A stretch of 64,000 nucleotides of DNA from an uncultured Granulosicoccaceae bacterium (GCA_937998875.1 CALLBO010000025.1:62001-126000), one strand, 5' to 3'; numbered from the stretch's first letter, positions 44,854 to 54,351 are shown. Notes: generated from the sequence alone by a model not told the origin. Made by a program: numbers and translations.

Positions 44854-45731
44854 CCAACTTCCTTGTACAGGAGCCTGATGTAAAGCTGGCTTAAGATAAT
44901 AGTTATTATCAACAGAATAATTGCCTGTGCCGATGCCAGACCCTGGTCAAATGCACGAAACCCGACACGCTGAATCATTAGCGAAATCAACTCTGTTGAT
45001 GCACCAGGTCCACCGCGTGTCAGTGTAAAAACCATATCAAACAGTTTTAATGTATCGGCAGTGCGTAAAATCAACACAGCCGTCAGTCCTGGTATCAGAA
45101 ACGGAAGTTGGACATACCGAAGTACCGTGTACCAACGTTTAGTCTCAAGCTTTGCCGCCTCTTCAATCTCAGCTGGCACCGTCGTCAAACCCGCCAGCAA
45201 CACCAATGCAACAAACGGCGTCCATTGCCAGATATCCCAGAATATGATTAATGCAAAAGCGTTGGTCGGATCACCGATCCAGTTGACAGGCTCTATGCCA
45301 ACAAAGCCCAGCAGTTGATTGATCACACCATATTTGATGTTAAACATCACCTGCCCTAACAAGCCTACCACCGCATAGGTGGTGGCCATTGGCAGAACCA
45401 ATGACAAGCGCGTGAGTGTTTTTAAAAAGCTTAGACCAGGCTGATGCAACAGCAGTGCGATGCCTAGCCCGAGCGCAATCTGGATAGGTAACGCAATACC
45501 CAGTAACGTAAAGGTCCGCCCCATGGCCTGCCAGAACACGCTGTCAGTTAGAACCGTTGCATAATTCTCAATGCCGATGAATTCGACATTTTTGAGCTTG
45601 GTAAGATTAAAGTAATGCAGCGAAGTCCAAACTGCATACAGCAGCGGCACAATACCAATTGCCAGCAATGCAAATATTGAAGGCCCTAGAAACCCGATCA
45701 GGGTTGATCGTTTTACGGAGACAGCAGACAT
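44850..45731 (-). CDS. ABC sugar/polyol transporter permease (MalF-like)
   Basis: This is a 293-residue inner-membrane protein with six helices. The EAA loop reads EEAAKLETKRWYTVLRYVQLPFLIPG, and the periplasmic part has MVFTLTRGGPGASTELISLMIQRVGFRAFDQGLASAQA, typical of the first CUT1 permease. It is preceded, after the binding-protein gene, by an intrinsic terminator-like hairpin (45759-45784) and is coupled to the MalG-like gene. Confidence 0.94.
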   Translation of the reverse strand: MSAVSVKRSTLIGFLGPSIFALLAIGIVPLLYAVWTSLHYFNLTKLKNVEFIGIENYATVLTDSVFWQAMGRTFTLLGIALPIQIALGLGIALLLHQPGLSFLKTLTRLSLVLPMATTYAVVGLLGQVMFNIKYGVINQLLGFVGIEPVNWIGDPTNAFALIIFWDIWQWTPFVALVLLAGLTTVPAEIEEAAKLETKRWYTVLRYVQLPFLIPGLTAVLILRTADTLKLFDMVFTLTRGGPGASTELISLMIQRVGFRAFDQGLASAQAIILLIITIILSQLYIRLLYKEVG

Positions 45732-45758
45732 ATACGAACTGTTCCTGAAGGCATAAAA

Positions 45759-45784
45759 AGAGGCACCTCGAACGAGGTACCTCT
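45759..45784 (-). terminator. Intrinsic terminator/attenuator between ABC binding protein and permeases
   Basis: On the minus strand a 12-bp stem with one mismatch (AGAGGTACCTCG / CGAGGTGCCTCT, 2-base loop) is followed by TTTTTATGCC. It lies after the binding-protein stop and before the permease start. It should stop a share of transcripts and keep binding protein in excess. Confidence 0.8.
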
Positions 45785-45815
45785 AGTTGCAGTACACACT
45801 TAAAGTTTAACTATT

Positions 45816-47156
45816 CTACTGGGCAAGTGGCTTCTTACCATCGTAATAACCGGCTTTTTCCAACACCGCTTCCATACGACTACCAAGCTCCTGGGCACCC
45901 TCTTCTGTGGATACTTCACCGAGCATTATTTTGGTCCCCCACTCCTGCACAATTTCGGTAATCTCAGGCCACTCAGCAAAGCGTGGTCGAAACTCCGGCA
46001 CACCGTCTTGCCAACTCTCAACCAGCGCCGGAACAAAATCATACTTTTCTGCAACTCCAGGCTCCTGGTAAACACTCTGGCGAGCAGGTACACCACCGCG
46101 CTCTAGGTATTCCATGGCATTAGCTTTGGACGTCACCCACTGAATAAACAACCAGGCTGCTGCCTGTTCTTTGTCGTCAGCCTGTTTTGCAACCGCCATA
46201 GAGAATCCACCCAGCGCAGGCTTGCGACCCGCAGGTCCGGTAGGCTCTGGTGCTATCTTTAAGCAATCTACAATCTGCGAAGTGTCCGGGCTCTTCAGGG
46301 TGGAATAAAATGCCGACCACTCGGTCAGCAACGCAATATCACCTTGTGCCAGTGCGTTAACCGCTTCTGCGTGATCGTAGCTCACTATCCCTTCTGGCAT
46401 GTACTGCATCAGGTCTTGTCGGAACTTTAAACCCGCCTGACTTTCAGCAGACATCAGGTTGGACTTAAAATTCTCATCGAGAAACGATCCGCCAAAAGGC
46501 CACAGTACACGTGCAAAGCTGTCAGCAGATTGGGTTTCATTACGTTTCGACTGCAACGCATAGGCATACTTGCCATCTTTGGTCAGCGCCGGACCATACT
46601 TGTCTTTGAGGTCTGACCATGTTTCCGGTGGCCCATCAAAACCGGCATCCTTCAACATGCACTCGTTATAAAATAAAAGTCCCGAATAATTATCAAACGG
46701 AAGCCCGTAGACTTCATCATTCCATCCACCGAAGGCATTTAACACCAGTGGAAAGAAATCGTCGATATCGAGTTCAGGGTCTGCGAGATCTGGGTTGGAT
46801 GTGAACTTGGATATTGGTTCTATCCAGTCATTCTCTGCAAAATTGCCAATCCAGACCAGATCAATCAACGCAATATCAAGGTCGCCACCAGCAACGAAAT
46901 CACGTACTTGCTCCCCCAGCGCGTTCTCATACGGGTGTTTAATGATGTTGACTTTAATACCTGTAGCGTTCTCAAACTCCGGCAGCATAGCCTCTGCCGC
47001 TTCATAGCCTGGTCGTAGTAAAAACACTACATCAACAGTAGTGCCTGCATAAGGCTTTGCAGCCTCCTCCAATGTCCAGGCACTTGCCGTAGTGGTGCCC
47101 AGACACCAAATTGCAGCCGCAGCAGCCACGCTGTGCAAGGATGCGCTTAGTTTCAT
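45816..47156 (-). CDS. ABC transporter sugar/polyol-binding protein
   Basis: This is a 446-residue periplasmic protein with a signal peptide ending TTTASA-W. The mature chain has the family-1 solute-binding fold: VDVVFLLRPGYEAAEAMLPEFENATGIKVNI, GGDLDIALIDLVWIGNFAENDWIEPIS, YGLPFDNYSGLLFYNECML and LALGGFSMAV-like segments. The aromatic-rich surface suits a sugar or polyol ligand. It is the first gene of the minus-strand operon, divergent from the ATPase gene with the promoters between them. Confidence 0.94.
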   Translation of the reverse strand: MKLSASLHSVAAAAAIWCLGTTTASAWTLEEAAKPYAGTTVDVVFLLRPGYEAAEAMLPEFENATGIKVNIIKHPYENALGEQVRDFVAGGDLDIALIDLVWIGNFAENDWIEPISKFTSNPDLADPELDIDDFFPLVLNAFGGWNDEVYGLPFDNYSGLLFYNECMLKDAGFDGPPETWSDLKDKYGPALTKDGKYAYALQSKRNETQSADSFARVLWPFGGSFLDENFKSNLMSAESQAGLKFRQDLMQYMPEGIVSYDHAEAVNALAQGDIALLTEWSAFYSTLKSPDTSQIVDCLKIAPEPTGPAGRKPALGGFSMAVAKQADDKEQAAAWLFIQWVTSKANAMEYLERGGVPARQSVYQEPGVAEKYDFVPALVESWQDGVPEFRPRFAEWPEITEIVQEWGTKIMLGEVSTEEGAQELGSRMEAVLEKAGYYDGKKPLAQ

Positions 47157-47309
47157 GACTTTCCTCCGTAATCAATTTAAGCAGTGAGATACACTTGTAT
47201 CACACACAATGCTTATGTAAATTACAGACACTGTCAACAGGTATTTACTAAATTCCCTGCTTGGCGCGAATTTACCCGTTGGGAACGTACCACTACAGAG
47301 GAAAACGAG
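47157..47309. promoter_or_regulatory. Divergent promoter region of the sugar/polyol locus
   Basis: This 153-bp AT-rich gap lies between the binding-protein gene and the ATPase gene and must hold both promoters and, probably, SorC-type regulator sites. I could not single out one convincing operator by eye. Confidence 0.5.
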
Positions 47310-48377
47310 TTGGCCGCTGTCTCACTAGCCAGTATCGATAAGCACTACGGTTCCTTTCAGGCCCTGTCTAATGTCTCTTTGGAGATCGAAGATGGTGAGT
47401 TTGCAGTATTCGTAGGGCCATCCGGATGTGGCAAGTCAACGTTGTTAAGAAGCATTGCCGGTCTTGAGTCGGTATCGCAGGGCAAAATCAGCATCGGAGG
47501 ATCAGACGTTACAGCTGTTGCCCCTTCTGACCGCGACGTCGCCATGGTTTTCCAATCCTATGCCTTGTACCCCCACATGAGTGTGCAAGACAACATGGAA
47601 TTTGGTATGAAGGTTAATGGTGTATCGAAAAAGGAGCGCCATCAACGCGTATCGGAAGCTGCACAAATACTTCAACTCAACCCCTACCTCTCCCGTAAAC
47701 CTTCTGAGTTGTCCGGCGGACAGAGACAACGCGTTGCAATCGGGCGTGCGATCGTTAAAAACCCCAAGGTATTTTTGTTTGACGAGCCATTATCAAACCT
47801 CGACGCAAAACTGCGCGTTCAAATGCGTATAGAGCTGGAAGCGTTGCATAAGAAACTGGGTGCAACAATGATCTACGTGACCCATGACCAGGTTGAAGCT
47901 ATGACCATGGCAGACAAAATTGTTGTATTGAATGAAGGCGAGATAGAACAGATCGGCAAACCTCTGGATCTTTATCATGCCCCGGGTACAGAGTTTGTTG
48001 CGGGATTTCTTGGCTCACCCAGTATGAATTTTATCAACGTGACTTGCGACAATGGCTCTGTACTAGTTAACAACAGCGTTATTACCCAAAACGTCAACCA
48101 GAGCACCAGTGAAGCCGTGCGTTGTGGTATCCGCCCGGAGCATGTGGAAATAGTACCACCTGACACCGCTCAACTTACCGCACAGGTATATGTAGTTGAA
48201 TCATTAGGCGGCGAGGCTTACCTGTACTGCAAGCTTACAGGTACCGAAGAAGATATCGTTATAAAAACAGATGGTGAGCTGACCCACAGCAGTGGCGACA
48301 ATATCGGGCTTGGCTTTTCCGACAAGCACATTCATCTGTTTGACGCCGATGGCATGGCCATCGGCCAACGCACATGA
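47310..48377 (+). CDS. ABC sugar transporter ATP-binding protein (MalK/UgpC/MsmX type)
   Basis: About 355 residues. Walker A is GPSGCGKST, Q-loop FQSYALYPH, signature LSGGQRQRVAIGRA, Walker B KVFLFDEPLSNLDAKL and H-loop YVTHDQVEAMT. The C-terminal regulatory TOBE domain (about 235-355) includes GIRPEHVEIV. I chose the TTG at 47310 (LAAVSLASIDKHYG), which has AGAGGAAA eight bases before it; the usual family length supports this. It energises the divergent permeases and starts the plus-strand operon with two dehydrogenases. Confidence 0.93.
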   Translation: MAAVSLASIDKHYGSFQALSNVSLEIEDGEFAVFVGPSGCGKSTLLRSIAGLESVSQGKISIGGSDVTAVAPSDRDVAMVFQSYALYPHMSVQDNMEFGMKVNGVSKKERHQRVSEAAQILQLNPYLSRKPSELSGGQRQRVAIGRAIVKNPKVFLFDEPLSNLDAKLRVQMRIELEALHKKLGATMIYVTHDQVEAMTMADKIVVLNEGEIEQIGKPLDLYHAPGTEFVAGFLGSPSMNFINVTCDNGSVLVNNSVITQNVNQSTSEAVRCGIRPEHVEIVPPDTAQLTAQVYVVESLGGEAYLYCKLTGTEEDIVIKTDGELTHSSGDNIGLGFSDKHIHLFDADGMAIGQRT

Positions 48378-48431
48378 GCACACCCACAACATACAGTAGC
48401 AGCATGCTACCCAAACCAACGGCGAATCTTT

Positions 48432-49196
48432 ATGTCAGACTGGATTGATCGTTTTTCGCTTGAAGGTAAAACCGCACTCGTAACAGGCGCGTCCAAAGGC
48501 ATTGGTGCCGAAATCTGTTCAGTTTTTGCTGATGCTGGGGCGAATATAATCGCGACCGGCCGTGATCAGGCTGGATTGGCCAAAGTAAAAAAGATTGTTG
48601 AATCCAAACAGAGAACCTGTATTGACAAAATCTGCGATTTGGCATCCTCAGATGAAATAAACGATCTGGTCAGTTCAATCTCCGGACAACAAGTAGACAT
48701 TCTGGTTAATAATGCAGGTGTCGCATTGATAGAACCTGCTATTAGTCTGAGCCTGGACCAATGGGACCGAACCATGGCTATCAATGTCCGAGCACCTTTT
48801 CAACTAGCGCAACTTATTGCACCGGGCATGATTGAACGGCGATGGGGCAAGATAATCAATATCTCTTCTCAGGCAGCGGTGGTCGCATTCGACAACCATG
48901 CCGCATACTCCGCATCCAAAGCAGCAATGAACGGGTTGACTCGTTGCCTGATGAAAGAATGGGCTCAACATAACATTCAAGTGAACGCTATTTGTCCAAC
49001 CGTTATTCTTACAGATATGGGTATAGAAAACTGGAGTGCTCCTGAAAAGAAAGATCCGTTTATAGCCAGAACCCCGCTACGGCGGTTTGGAGAACCGGTT
49101 GAGGTGGCAGATCTTGCCCTGTTTCTCGCCTCCTCAGCATCCGAACTCATCAATGGCGAAACTTTGATGATCGATGGCGGCTTTTCAGCGGTATAG
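48432..49196 (+). CDS. Short-chain dehydrogenase/reductase, polyol/sugar-acid type
   Basis: This is a 254-residue classical SDR. The cofactor loop is TGASKGIGAEI, then NNAGVALIEPA. Catalytic Ser is in NISSQAAVVAFD and YxxxK in AAYSASKAA. The C-terminus ends LINGETLMIDGGFSAV. It resembles gluconate 5-dehydrogenase and polyol dehydrogenase-like SDRs. It lies between the ATPase and zinc dehydrogenase genes of the polyol locus and presumably oxidises an imported sugar alcohol or acid. Confidence 0.93.
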   Translation: MSDWIDRFSLEGKTALVTGASKGIGAEICSVFADAGANIIATGRDQAGLAKVKKIVESKQRTCIDKICDLASSDEINDLVSSISGQQVDILVNNAGVALIEPAISLSLDQWDRTMAINVRAPFQLAQLIAPGMIERRWGKIINISSQAAVVAFDNHAAYSASKAAMNGLTRCLMKEWAQHNIQVNAICPTVILTDMGIENWSAPEKKDPFIARTPLRRFGEPVEVADLALFLASSASELINGETLMIDGGFSAV

Positions 49197-49269
49197 GCTA
49201 AGAGTTCTTCTACTACATTGTGAATGAACTCTTGAACAGAAATCAGGAACTCAAACGTCGAGCAGTATT

Positions 49270-50295
49270 ATGAACAGAGCAGCGTTTATTCATGGTGTAC
49301 GCGATATTCGGATTGAACCGTTCGATCCACCCGTTGGCAGCCCTGACACTGCCCGCTTAGATGTCGCGTCTGTTGGTATCTGCGGTAGCGACCTGCACTA
49401 CTACAAAGACGGGGGTATCGGTTCGGCTACTATTGATACTCCTTTCGTACCGGGCCATGAGTTTTCAGGCAGACTTCAGGCTGATATTGAATCTTTAGAA
49501 CTATCACGCGGTCAGCTGGTATCGGTTGACCCGGCTCTACCTTGTCATACCTGCGAGTGGTGCCACCGTGGACATCATAACCTTTGTCCGAATGTTATTT
49601 TTCTTGGTGCACCACCTTATAACGGAGCATTGACCCACTCGATAAACGTACCTCGCCAAAGTATTGTGACTATTCCTGAATCGATGACTGCAGATGAAGC
49701 GGCCATGCTTGAACCGCTGGGTGTTTGCATCCACGCTATAGATTTGGCCAAACCAAGACTGTTCGAAACAGTTACTGTTCTGGGTTGCGGACCCATCGGG
49801 CTGGGCATTCTGCAACTGCTGAAACTAAGCACTTGCGGTCCTGTGTACGCTGTCGATCCACTGCCGCACCGTGCCAAAGCCGCACTGCAACAGGGTGCTG
49901 ACGAGATTGGTGATAGTACGGATGCAATACTTGATGCAACCAGCGGATTGGGCTCTGATCTGGTTATCGAAGCAACAAACTCGCCCAATGCATTTGTCGA
50001 TTCAGTAAAAGCCGCAAAGATTGGAGCCCGTGTTGTGCTGGTCGGCATCCCCGATGGCAACGACTACGCACCTTTGTCTGCTGCAGAAGCCCGTCGCCGG
50101 GGATTGAACATTAAATTCTCTCGCAGAATGGGAAATGTTTATCCCAGAGCTATAGAACTGGTGGCCGCAAAGAAGGTAGATGTGGAATCACTGGTTAGCC
50201 ATCATTTCACACTTGACGGTACTCCAGATGCTTTTGCAATGCAGGATGCCAACGACAGCGAGCTAATAAAAAGCATTATTCGCCTTGATCAATAG
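49270..50295 (+). CDS. Zinc-dependent polyol dehydrogenase (L-iditol/sorbitol/xylitol dehydrogenase-like)
   Basis: This is a 341-residue medium-chain dehydrogenase. Catalytic zinc ligands are in GICGSDLHYYKDG and VPGHEFSG. The structural zinc site is the Cys cluster of PCHTCEWCHRGHHNLCP. The NAD Rossmann loop is VLGCGPIGLGIL. It closely follows the sorbitol/xylitol dehydrogenase pattern, and oxidation of a polyol to a ketose such as D-xylulose would feed the xylulokinase of the divergent operon. Last gene of the plus-strand set. Confidence 0.93.
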   Translation: MNRAAFIHGVRDIRIEPFDPPVGSPDTARLDVASVGICGSDLHYYKDGGIGSATIDTPFVPGHEFSGRLQADIESLELSRGQLVSVDPALPCHTCEWCHRGHHNLCPNVIFLGAPPYNGALTHSINVPRQSIVTIPESMTADEAAMLEPLGVCIHAIDLAKPRLFETVTVLGCGPIGLGILQLLKLSTCGPVYAVDPLPHRAKAALQQGADEIGDSTDAILDATSGLGSDLVIEATNSPNAFVDSVKAAKIGARVVLVGIPDGNDYAPLSAAEARRRGLNIKFSRRMGNVYPRAIELVAAKKVDVESLVSHHFTLDGTPDAFAMQDANDSELIKSIIRLDQ

Positions 50296-50607
50296 CTACG
50301 GTGCCAGATAGTAGTCGTTTGGTTGCTATCTTCCTACCATAGCCAGACAGAAAGATGCGCTTGCGAATCATGGGATTAGGCGCACGGCTCTACGGCCGTG
50401 TAACGAGGTTCCTGACGGTAATGTTTTTTGAGTCAAAATCAAAGCCAATATTACCCCACAGGCCCGAAACTGTTTCGGCCCATGGACGGTTGGTCCACGG
50501 TGGATTATGACTCACGTGCGGACAATGCACACTATCAAGTATTGTCACCCAAGACTCTAGAGACCATTATACCTGGCGGATTACCGTACATTCCTGTACC
50601 CAGCAAG
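50296..50607. other. Intergenic stretch with a doubtful short frame
   Basis: These 312 bases follow the polyol dehydrogenase. A plus-strand frame from about 50428 reads YYPTGPKLFRPMDGWSTVDY and continues plausibly to about 50600, then runs antisense through the next gene. It might be the remnant of a lost gene, but it matches nothing I recognise. Confidence 0.3.
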
Positions 50608-51177
50608 CTACTGAATTTTTGCCTTGCCGGAAAAAAACACAGCCAGATCATTAGCACGGATAAATTCAATATTATTTTCTCTGGCAAACTCAATGGAATT
50701 GCTGGAAATCTCACCAAGCGTCACGTACAAATACCCTGTCGCTTCTGCGCGCTCACCCGCAGCAACTAGCTTTTTCAGTGGTTCAACACCTGTATTCGCT
50801 GCCTTGAAACGTTTACTACTAACAAGTATTTTTCGATAGCCTCGAGTGAGTTCGAGTTCTGCTTCGGCACCACTAAAAGCTGCTGACTCAAAGCGCTCAC
50901 GCGTGTAATTGGCGGCAATTTTTTCTGCAACTTCAGCCGCCGTCATTTTTCGCGCCTGTGCTGCACCTTCTGCAATCTGCTTTACGCTCGGACGCTGCGA
51001 CTGCTTAAACGCGGCATAGGCTGCGATGCCAAAAAATGGCAGCGAAAGTGATACCCCAAGAATCTGGTATTGGCCTCGAGCAAGTGCCATTGCCAGTGCA
51101 CTCACCAAAACACCGGCTGCAGCGCTGTACCACCACGGTGACCTTAACAAAATCGCGAATAAGGAATTTTCTGACAT
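50608..51177 (-). CDS. Membrane protein with Mrr-like restriction-endonuclease fold domain
   Basis: This is a 189-residue protein starting MSENSLFAILLRSPWWYSAA. Two hydrophobic helices (about 16-55) are followed by a cytosolic domain with AEVAEKIAANYTRERFES, GAEAELELTRGYRKILVSSKRFKAANTGVEPLKKL and GYLYVTLGEISSNSIEFARENNIEFIRANDLAVFF. The second part resembles the Mrr_cat/endonuclease-like fold (beta-alpha-beta with a Ser-Lys motif in SSKRF). Membrane-bound members are common and their role is unknown. Nothing suggests a classic restriction system: no methylase is near. Confidence 0.75.
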   Translation of the reverse strand: MSENSLFAILLRSPWWYSAAAGVLVSALAMALARGQYQILGVSLSLPFFGIAAYAAFKQSQRPSVKQIAEGAAQARKMTAAEVAEKIAANYTRERFESAAFSGAEAELELTRGYRKILVSSKRFKAANTGVEPLKKLVAAGERAEATGYLYVTLGEISSNSIEFARENNIEFIRANDLAVFFSGKAKIQ

Positions 51178-51312
51178 TTTTATCGCCACTTTCAGCCACC
51201 GTTTTCCAGTTACACAACGGGACTAGTATATAGGGCTCAGCAGATCCTTGTTTATCTTGCAGCTCTTTACCAATTGCAGAAAATACGAGCCCTCTTCTCC
51301 GTTGAATCCCAT

Positions 51313-54300
51313 CTACGGCATACGGCAGCTCGCAACTCCGTCCCACCCCCATCCGTCTCCATCGGAATCAACACAAGCACCAACAGCAGGGGGTGCGATC
51401 GAACCAACATCGGGTAGTGGTGGGCAGCTCTCACGCAGTCTCTCATTCCAACCCCAACCGCCGTAAAGATAAGCGCTTGAATAGTCACAATCAGGGTCAG
51501 CGCTGATTGTAGCTGTTTCGGTTGGTGAAACGACATCAGGAGTATATTGCGTGATTGGTGCAGTCAGATGATGCAAACCCTCGTCTGAAGCAATAAACAA
51601 ATGGTTCTGATACATTTCTACGTCATTGGGCCAGCCAATGTCTAGTCCGGTATTGAACAGGTATTTCCATTGTCCAGAAGAGTCCCTGAATAGTGAGTCG
51701 ATTTCCAACTCCGATCGGTTGGATAAAGTTGAATAAGTTAAAAACAATCCATCCTCACTTCGATGAGATCGGGTGCCGGGTAGATTAGTTATAGGTATTT
51801 CCTGGGTAAGCACCCAACCCGTGTCGGGCGCGCGCTGATAAAACAACACAGCCGGGTTACTGTCACCGCTTCTGGTAGGTGTAGGGATGGCAATTTCGGT
51901 ATCAAACCCGAAGTTCCTGGACAACACGGTGTCGCTGTTTGATACCGGGAAATAGTCACTATAAGTATAGCTCCACTGAGTAGTGTTCCACCTGTGAGTC
52001 AGGTTGTTAACGGATGTGGTTTCAGTCCAGCCACCGTTAGTATTTCGTGTATACGTAATTCGATCTTCTGACGTATCGATGCTTGATGTCAGAAAACTGA
52101 AAAATATCTGATTGTCGTCAACTCTGGTAAGTTCATATTCACCGCTGTATGAAAATTGGAACTCCAGTTCACCGGACGCCTGCTTTTCGTATAATTCCGT
52201 GCCGCAGCTTGAGTTAAGTACCAACATACGATTGTGTACGTGCTTGATAAACGGCCTGCAATCTGCGCTTAGATTTGCAGGCGCGAAAGTGCTTTTTAAC
52301 TGTCCCGTACCGGCATCATAGCGTTTGATACCCGCGCTACTGGTAGTGATGAGCTCATCGTCGAAGAACGCATGACCAGACTCGCGATCTTTTGTGTACA
52401 GCTCAGTCCAGCTTCCGCCCTCTCGTCCGAAAACTGTGACTGTCTGCCAGGTGTAGGGGGCGACAAGGTCATCCGTAATATGGTGATCTTTGAGTACCCA
52501 GCCAGCAAACCCATCCCCCCGGGAGCGAGCGGCGGGCAACAATTCAGCTTCTCTACGCAACTGGCCCGTGTCATCCAGACTGTAAACAAGCACTGAGCCT
52601 GATCCGTAGCAGGCTTGTGGTGATGAATCGGAGTTGATGAACAATGTGTTATTGCGCATGTTTATGTGGCTACCGAACTCCTCGTAGATTGGGTTATAGG
52701 TAAGTTCACAACTACAGGTACCATTCCAACCCCAGTTGTCGTTGAATGGAACCACGTCGACACACTGACCTGTGATCTCAGGAGTTACAGTAAGCACCAG
52801 TGGATTGCTGGATACTGCGTCGAAGATTAACGGATTGATTGCAGTGTTTGTTGAAACAACAGAACTGACAGGTGGACAAGATGTTGAAGTGTTCGGATTC
52901 CATCCCCAACCACCATATTGCGCAGCATTGGAATAATCACAACCTGATGTATTGTCCGGTATCAGGATAGTCTGTTCGTTCATAGATGATTCGTTTGATT
53001 GGGATAGTGGCGCGCAGGATGTACCCGTAGTCGCGTTCCATCCCCATCCGTCGTGCTGCGGAGCATTAGTGTAGTCACAACCATTACTCGTTATTGAGTT
53101 GTTGCCGGCACGGCCCTCCGCTTCGCCGCCATTAAAATACCCGTCAGCGTCGAGGCTGTAGACAAAGAGGTTGTTATCATAGAAAAAGGAAACGTTTTGT
53201 CCGTATTGAACGAGCTGGCTTTGAAAGACACGTTCCATATCGTTGAGATAGATACGATCAACCGTAACCCAGTTACCGTTCACCAGTCGATATGAGGTTA
53301 TACCGGGACTTAAATCAACTCCACAGCCAAAGCACGGCTCTTCCGGGTTGGAAGGCAGCAAGCGACGGATGTCAAAGCTAAGATCTCCATAAGGCAGTAG
53401 CGTTTGCGGTATCAGGGTTAAATGACCAAATCTCGTGTCCCGCGGTCTTTCCACCCATGCACCGTTTGATTGTTTTTCATACGATGTTAGTCCGACAATC
53501 AGAAGTCCGTTTTCAAAACTGTAGTTGCTGCTCACGTTACCGCTTGAGTAGTCAGGCAGTGACAGAGTGCTTTGCTCTATCCACTGACCATTAATTTTTT
53601 CGAAAAAAATAACCTTTGGGTTAGAGGTATGTAGTGCTGCCAGTGTATTGCCATCAAGTCGCAAAAGCGGATACTGCTGATAGGTTCTTTCCGGCTCAGT
53701 GGTAGAGAGCCGGGCCGTTTCATACCAGAATCCATCACCAGATTTTTCATAAACAAAAATTGGATACTCGTCATTAAGCTTGTATGAGAAGACGAGTGTC
53801 TCACCATCAAACTTTACGCTTTCCCGCCATTCAGGCACTGGACTGTCAACAATAATGGTTTGCAGTTCTGTCCAGGTGTCTGCAGCGTCTTTTTCGAACA
53901 AGGTTATGTAGGGATAGGCGGTCTGATTGTCATTAAACCTGCCGCTGGTCGCAACAATGGTGTCACCTGCGATTGTTACGTTATCCGGAAAATTGTCATG
54001 CGGTTGATTATGAGTTGAACGCAGTTCAGCGGATACCTTCCACTCGTCTTCTGCCTTTGTATAGGCGAACAACGCGTTTGAACCTGTGCACGCGGCGGGA
54101 CTGCGCCCGGACATTAGCAGGATATCCTGTTCTGCAAACTCAAGAGAAATGCCGGGAGTGTGCTCGGTTAGGCATCCACAGGTGCCGTTCCATCCGAAGC
54201 CGTCATTATACGGCGGTGTATCGACGCAGATGCTGCTGTCAATTTCCGGTTGCTGAACCGCTTCTATCATCGGGCCAGCGAGCAGATTCACCATAGGTAC

Positions 54301-54351
54301 TACGAGGAGCGTAAAAAATAATGCCAGCTGATAGCGATTAGGTGTTTTCAT
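51313..54351 (-). CDS. Large secreted protein with propeller-like repeats and six CBM10-like GWGW motifs
   Basis: This is a 1012-residue protein with a signal peptide (MKTPNRYQLALFFTLLVVP). Six short Cys/Trp motifs occur: CVDTPPYNDGFGWNGTCGC (42-60), CDYTNAPQHDGWGWN (about 424), CDYSNAAQYGGWGWN (about 465), CVDVVPFNDNWGWNGTCSC (about 530), CDYSSAYLYGGWGWN (about 955) and CVDSDGDGWGWDGVASC (C-terminus). Their GWGW core resembles family-10 carbohydrate-binding modules. Between them are two regions of beta-propeller-like repeats (LFAYTKAEDEWKVSAELRS, NVTIAGDTIVATSG). Function inferred: extracellular polysaccharide binding or surface adhesion. No catalytic domain seen. Confidence 0.8.
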   Translation of the reverse strand: MKTPNRYQLALFFTLLVVPMVNLLAGPMIEAVQQPEIDSSICVDTPPYNDGFGWNGTCGCLTEHTPGISLEFAEQDILLMSGRSPAACTGSNALFAYTKAEDEWKVSAELRSTHNQPHDNFPDNVTIAGDTIVATSGRFNDNQTAYPYITLFEKDAADTWTELQTIIVDSPVPEWRESVKFDGETLVFSYKLNDEYPIFVYEKSGDGFWYETARLSTTEPERTYQQYPLLRLDGNTLAALHTSNPKVIFFEKINGQWIEQSTLSLPDYSSGNVSSNYSFENGLLIVGLTSYEKQSNGAWVERPRDTRFGHLTLIPQTLLPYGDLSFDIRRLLPSNPEEPCFGCGVDLSPGITSYRLVNGNWVTVDRIYLNDMERVFQSQLVQYGQNVSFFYDNNLFVYSLDADGYFNGGEAEGRAGNNSITSNGCDYTNAPQHDGWGWNATTGTSCAPLSQSNESSMNEQTILIPDNTSGCDYSNAAQYGGWGWNPNTSTSCPPVSSVVSTNTAINPLIFDAVSSNPLVLTVTPEITGQCVDVVPFNDNWGWNGTCSCELTYNPIYEEFGSHINMRNNTLFINSDSSPQACYGSGSVLVYSLDDTGQLRREAELLPAARSRGDGFAGWVLKDHHITDDLVAPYTWQTVTVFGREGGSWTELYTKDRESGHAFFDDELITTSSAGIKRYDAGTGQLKSTFAPANLSADCRPFIKHVHNRMLVLNSSCGTELYEKQASGELEFQFSYSGEYELTRVDDNQIFFSFLTSSIDTSEDRITYTRNTNGGWTETTSVNNLTHRWNTTQWSYTYSDYFPVSNSDTVLSRNFGFDTEIAIPTPTRSGDSNPAVLFYQRAPDTGWVLTQEIPITNLPGTRSHRSEDGLFLTYSTLSNRSELEIDSLFRDSSGQWKYLFNTGLDIGWPNDVEMYQNHLFIASDEGLHHLTAPITQYTPDVVSPTETATISADPDCDYSSAYLYGGWGWNERLRESCPPLPDVGSIAPPAVGACVDSDGDGWGWDGVASCRMP

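Noticed and set aside
50428-50600. Possible new gene YYPTGPKLFRP...
   Set aside because: It reads plausibly for about 60 residues but continues antisense through the Mrr-like gene and matches nothing known; kept only as a note on the gap.
50608-51177. Restriction-modification or defence island around the Mrr-like protein
   Set aside because: A single membrane-bound Mrr-fold protein with no methylase, specificity subunit, helicase or other defence gene nearby.
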